From: Anaerolineae bacterium | Lineage (GTDB): Bacteria; Chloroflexota; Anaerolineae; J102 | NCBI GenBank assembly: GCA_026985975.1 | Contig: JALSPL010000525.1 | Coordinates: 1 to 6,968 of the forward strand | Length of the DNA stretch: 6,968 nt | Direction of reading: 5' to 3' | Shown here: positions 5,492-6,968 of the stretch, one piece after another | Numbering within the stretch: position 1 is the stretch's first letter | How the letters are laid out: the number at the start of each line of letters is the position of its first letter | The notes under the pieces: generated by a model | What the model saw: only the letters and a program-made list of their open reading frames with translations | The model's database searches: none | What the model was told of the DNA's origin: nothing | Translations under genes and position numbers: made by a program

Positions 5492-5968
5492 TCACGGGCA
5501 GATTTCCGTCTTCAGCAGATGCGCCAACAGCGCCTGCGCCCCCTCCTCGATGATGTCCATCACCCGTTCGGCCTGATCCCGGCCGCCGTAGTAGGGATCG
5601 GGCACGTCCGGGCCCAGATCGGGCGCCTGGGCCAGAAAAAGGCTGATCTTGTGATGATGCTCGGGGGGAGCCATCCACAGCAGATCGTCGAGATTGGCCC
5701 GATCCATGGCGAAGATGTAATCGAAACGCCGGAAATCTTCTGGTTGCACCTGCCGGGAGCGCATGGCGCTCATGTCGATGCCGCGAGCGCGGGCCGCCCG
5801 TTGCATGATGCGGCAGGGCGGCTCGCCGACATGATAATCTGACGCGCCCGCGGAATCCACGAACACGTCAGCATCGAGATTGCGAATAGCCAGCAGGTCT
5901 TCGAAGAGGGCCTGGGCCGAGGGCGAGCGGCAGATATTGCCCAGGCAGACGAAGAGAACGCCGGGCAT
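5492..5968 (-). CDS. Low-molecular-weight protein tyrosine phosphatase
   Basis: A 158-residue LMW-PTP family protein. The P-loop CLGNICRS near the N-terminus gives the CX5R signature, with catalytic Cys8 and Arg14 and the adjacent Ser15. The general acid Asp124 lies in DPYYGG near the C-terminus, with the tandem tyrosines Y126-Y127 often phosphorylated in this family. It would hydrolyse phosphotyrosine by a cysteinyl-phosphate intermediate in the cytoplasm. Related arsenate reductases share the fold, but the DPYYGG loop favours a phosphatase. The ATG (5966-5968 on the + strand) follows directly on the ferritin stop as TAAATG, with GGGGGAGG inside the end of the ferritin gene, so translation is coupled. 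LMW-PTPs are often linked to exopolysaccharide regulation; here the partner is ferritin, which is unusual, though a glycosyltransferase begins within 1 kb. Confidence 0.93.
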   Translation of the reverse strand: MPGVLFVCLGNICRSPSAQALFEDLLAIRNLDADVFVDSAGASDYHVGEPPCRIMQRAARARGIDMSAMRSRQVQPEDFRRFDYIFAMDRANLDDLLWMAPPEHHHKISLFLAQAPDLGPDVPDPYYGGRDQAERVMDIIEEGAQALLAHLLKTEICP

Positions 5969-6487
5969 TTAGGCGGCCTCCCCCGCGGGCGGCGTGGGCG
6001 CGGGCCGGGCGGCCAACTCCTGATCCATCATCAGCAGACCGGGCGGGTAATCCTGCACCATCTTCACCCGGGCCAGCACCTCGGACGCGCTCTTCTCTTC
6101 CTCCACCTGCTCGTCGATGTACCATTGCAGCAGGCTCTGGGTGGGATAGTCGCCCTCTTCCACGGCCAGGGTATAGAGATTGTGGATGAGGCTGGTCACC
6201 TTCTGCTCGTGGGCCAGCACTTCCTCGAAAACCTCGGTCACGGAGCCGAACTCGGCGGGCGGGGCGTCGATGGCATTGAGGACGACGGGCGCCCCGCGAT
6301 CGTTCATGTAGTCGAAGAATTTGAGAGCATGGATGACTTCTTCTTCGTACTGCATCCGCATCCAGTGGGCCATGCCGGGCAGGTCCTTGCTTTCGAAATA
6401 AGCGGACATGGCGAGATAGAGATAAGCGGAATAGAACTCGGCCGCGATTTGATCATTGATTGCATTTTGGAGACGTTCCGTAAACAT
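5969..6487 (-). CDS. Non-haem ferritin (iron storage)
   Basis: A 172-residue four-helix ferritin that oxidises Fe(II) and stores Fe(III) in a 24-mer shell in the cytoplasm. The ferroxidase residues fall at the same numbers as in bacterial FtnA: E17, Y24, E50, H53, E94, Q127 and E130. The sequence MFTERLQNAINDQIAAEFYS is a typical FtnA-type start. After the fifth helix region it ends in an Ala/Pro-rich tail (ARPAPTPPAGEAA) that is probably disordered. The start at 6487 is supported by AAAAGGAG (6497-6504 on the + strand) at about 9-nt spacing and by a good promoter upstream. No haem-binding Met as in bacterioferritin was identified, so ftn-type is preferred. It is the first gene of an operon with the phosphatase. 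Confidence 0.95.
   Translation of the reverse strand: MFTERLQNAINDQIAAEFYSAYLYLAMSAYFESKDLPGMAHWMRMQYEEEVIHALKFFDYMNDRGAPVVLNAIDAPPAEFGSVTEVFEEVLAHEQKVTSLIHNLYTLAVEEGDYPTQSLLQWYIDEQVEEEKSASEVLARVKMVQDYPPGLLMMDQELAARPAPTPPAGEAA
5977..5984 (-). promoter_or_regulatory. Ribosome binding site of the phosphatase inside the ferritin gene
   Basis: On the - strand GGGGGAGG lies 8 nt before the phosphatase ATG and is part of the last Gly-Glu-Ala codons of ferritin. The stop TAA touches the ATG. This sets the phosphatase start and indicates reinitiation or coupling with ferritin translation. Confidence 0.8.
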
Positions 6488-6537
6488 GCGTTTTCACTCC
6501 TTTTGTGAATGTGATATTTGCTTATTCGGCTACCATC

Positions 6538-6566
6538 ATTTTAGTTCATTCTTCCTAATTATTCAA
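6538..6566 (-). promoter_or_regulatory. Sigma70-type promoter of the ferritin-phosphatase operon
   Basis: On the - strand TTGAAT (+ coordinates 6561-6566) and TAAAAT (6538-6543) are separated by exactly 17 bp; each hexamer is close to consensus (four and five of six). Predicted transcription starts near 6531, giving a leader of about 45 nt that contains the AAAAGGAG site. No Fur box or other operator was recognised. Confidence 0.6.
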
Positions 6567-6636
6567 CGCCAAAACCGCTCTCAGGGTAAGAGATTGATAA
6601 GAAAGACGCTTTGCGTTTGGGCGCATGCCAGGATTA

Positions 6637-6663
6637 GGTGAGCGCGGTCGCCTCGCCTATAAT
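6637..6663 (+). promoter_or_regulatory. GC-rich hairpin abutting a TATAAT, possible glycosyltransferase promoter
   Basis: 6637-6657 folds into an 8-bp stem with one bulged C and a CGGT tetraloop. TATAAT (6658-6663) follows with no gap. The -35 candidate TTAGGT (6634-6639, 18-bp spacing) is poor and overlaps the hairpin. If used, the transcript would carry element copy B in a leader of about 200 nt before the glycosyltransferase ATG. Weak call. Confidence 0.3.
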
Positions 6664-6666
6664 TAA

Positions 6667-6687
6667 CAGCTAACAATGAACATCGGA
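6667..6687 (+). repeat. Short degenerate heptamer tract left of element copy B
   Basis: CAGCTAA at 6667, CAATGAA at 6674 and CATCGGA at 6681 are in 7-bp register and resemble the CAGTRAA family loosely. The tract ends 4 nt before copy B. On its own it would be unconvincing; it is noted because similar units resume on the other side of copy B. Confidence 0.35.
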
Positions 6688-6691
6688 TCGC

Positions 6692-6828
6692 CTGAAAAAA
6701 GCTTTGTCTCACGCAAAGTCACAAGGACGCAAAGGAAAATATCAGGGTTTCGCCAAGAAAGTTTAGCTGAAACCCCACCATTTTCGCTGTTTCCTAAACT
6801 GTCGTTGCTGATTCCGACCTTTTTTCAG
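6692..6828 (-). mobile_element. 137-bp MITE-like palindrome-ended element, copy B
   Basis: The ends are CTGAAAAAAG (from 6692) and CTTTTTTCAG (to 6828), perfect 10-bp inverted repeats. The reverse complement aligns end to end with copy A at 443-578, without any gap over the first 58 positions and with one base of length difference after that. The interior holds two ACGCAAAG direct repeats (6711-6718 and 6728-6735). A 7-bp direct repeat AACATCG flanks it at 6679-6685 and 6836-6842, six and seven bases outside the inverted repeats, a candidate target duplication if the true element is slightly longer. It is non-coding and any movement would need a transposase supplied elsewhere. Confidence 0.75.
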
Positions 6829-6844
6829 TGGAGCCAACATCGAA

Positions 6845-6865
6845 CGATGAACTGTGAACAGATAA
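6845..6865 (+). repeat. Heptamer units running into the glycosyltransferase start
   Basis: CGATGAA at 6845, CTGTGAA at 6852 and CAGATAA at 6859 are three 7-bp steps of the CAGTRAA family; the ATG follows at 6867. As at array 2, the start codon is immediately preceded by repeat units and there is no Shine-Dalgarno sequence. Confidence 0.5.
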
Positions 6866-6866
6866 C

Positions 6867-6968
6867 ATGATTATCGGCATCGACGCTTCTCGGGCCCTGA
6901 CCGCCCGCCGCACCGGCACCGAACGTTACAGCCTGGAGCTCATCAACGCCCTATTGGATTTACACAGC
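6867..6968 (+). CDS. Glycosyltransferase (GT4-type), N-terminal fragment
   Basis: The first 34 codons are visible and the gene continues past the right edge. The start MIIGIDASRALTARRTGTER followed by YSLELINALL matches the first beta strand and glycine-rich loop of the acceptor-binding Rossmann domain of family 4 glycosyltransferases ('IGIDASR....RTGTE.Y...L...L'). Such enzymes add sugars from nucleotide donors to polysaccharide or glycolipid acceptors at the cytoplasmic face of the membrane. The catalytic C-terminal domain is not in view, so substrate and exact family are open. The ATG has no Shine-Dalgarno sequence and follows heptamer units. Confidence 0.8.
   Translation, partial: MIIGIDASRALTARRTGTERYSLELINALLDLHS

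Larger units (their letters stand above)
6488..6866. other. Divergent gap: two promoters, hairpin, heptamers and repeat copy B
   Basis: This 379-base gap holds, from left to right, the ferritin leader and promoter (to 6566), AT/GC-mixed DNA with a CTTTGCG motif at 6609-6615, a GC hairpin touching a TATAAT (6637-6663), weak heptamer units (6667-6687), element copy B (6692-6828), and further heptamer units (6845-6865) that run into the glycosyltransferase start. No protein-coding frame in it is credible. Confidence 0.6.

Noticed and set aside
5492..5968. Arsenate reductase of the LMW-PTP fold
   Set aside because: The CLGNICRS loop with DPYYGG fits tyrosine phosphatases better, and no arsenic resistance genes are nearby.

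Overview
The window is a high-GC bacterial chromosome segment with small cytoplasmic metabolic genes, short gaps and a striking amount of repeat DNA in nearly every gap. Gene styles (a C-terminal class I methyltransferase, a soluble phosphodiesterase of the alkaline phosphatase superfamily, IlvD with a GVERAPHR-type N-terminus, a GT4-type glycosyltransferase) together with short heptamer arrays between genes make me think of Chloroflexota (Anaerolineae/Ardenticatenia-like). That placement is inference from memory, not something the sequence proves. No rRNA, tRNA, CRISPR array or transposase gene was seen.

Layout, left to right. (1) The 3' end of a SAM-dependent methyltransferase (2-286), whose stop codon lies inside a heptamer array. 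(2) A 553-base gap holding that array, a 136-bp palindrome-ended repeat element (copy A, 443-578) and a GC-rich stretch that may be decayed coding sequence. (3) An AT-rich 323-aa gene (840-1811) with two CxxC knuckles and a DUF4145/HEPN-like C-terminal half, probably acquired horizontally. (4) A rightward block: a phosphodiesterase-like alkaline phosphatase superfamily enzyme (1919-3175), a three-helix small membrane protein (3210-3584), a strong hairpin terminator (3620-3657), then ilvD (3688-5397). (5) A convergent junction filled by a heptamer array folded into a long inverted repeat (5403-5485). (6) A leftward two-gene operon, ferritin followed with zero spacing by a low-molecular-weight protein tyrosine phosphatase, driven by a good sigma70-type promoter (6538-6566). 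(7) A 379-base divergent gap with copy B of the 136-bp element in opposite orientation (6692-6828), lying between two more heptamer tracts, then the first 34 codons of a glycosyltransferase (6867-6968).

Functionally the genes are mostly housekeeping: branched-chain amino acid synthesis (ilvD), iron storage (ferritin), signalling (phosphatase), phosphoester hydrolysis. The ferritin and phosphatase are translationally coupled; the phosphodiesterase and membrane protein are probably co-transcribed. The most unusual content is not a protein but the two repeat families: (a) a heptamer family, roughly CAGTRAA, found in at least five places in 7 kb and abutting stop or start codons, and (b) an approximately 136-bp MITE-like element present twice in inverted orientation, one copy sitting among heptamer units. 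The AT-rich DUF4145-like gene next to copy A is the only candidate for an accessory or defence-type function.
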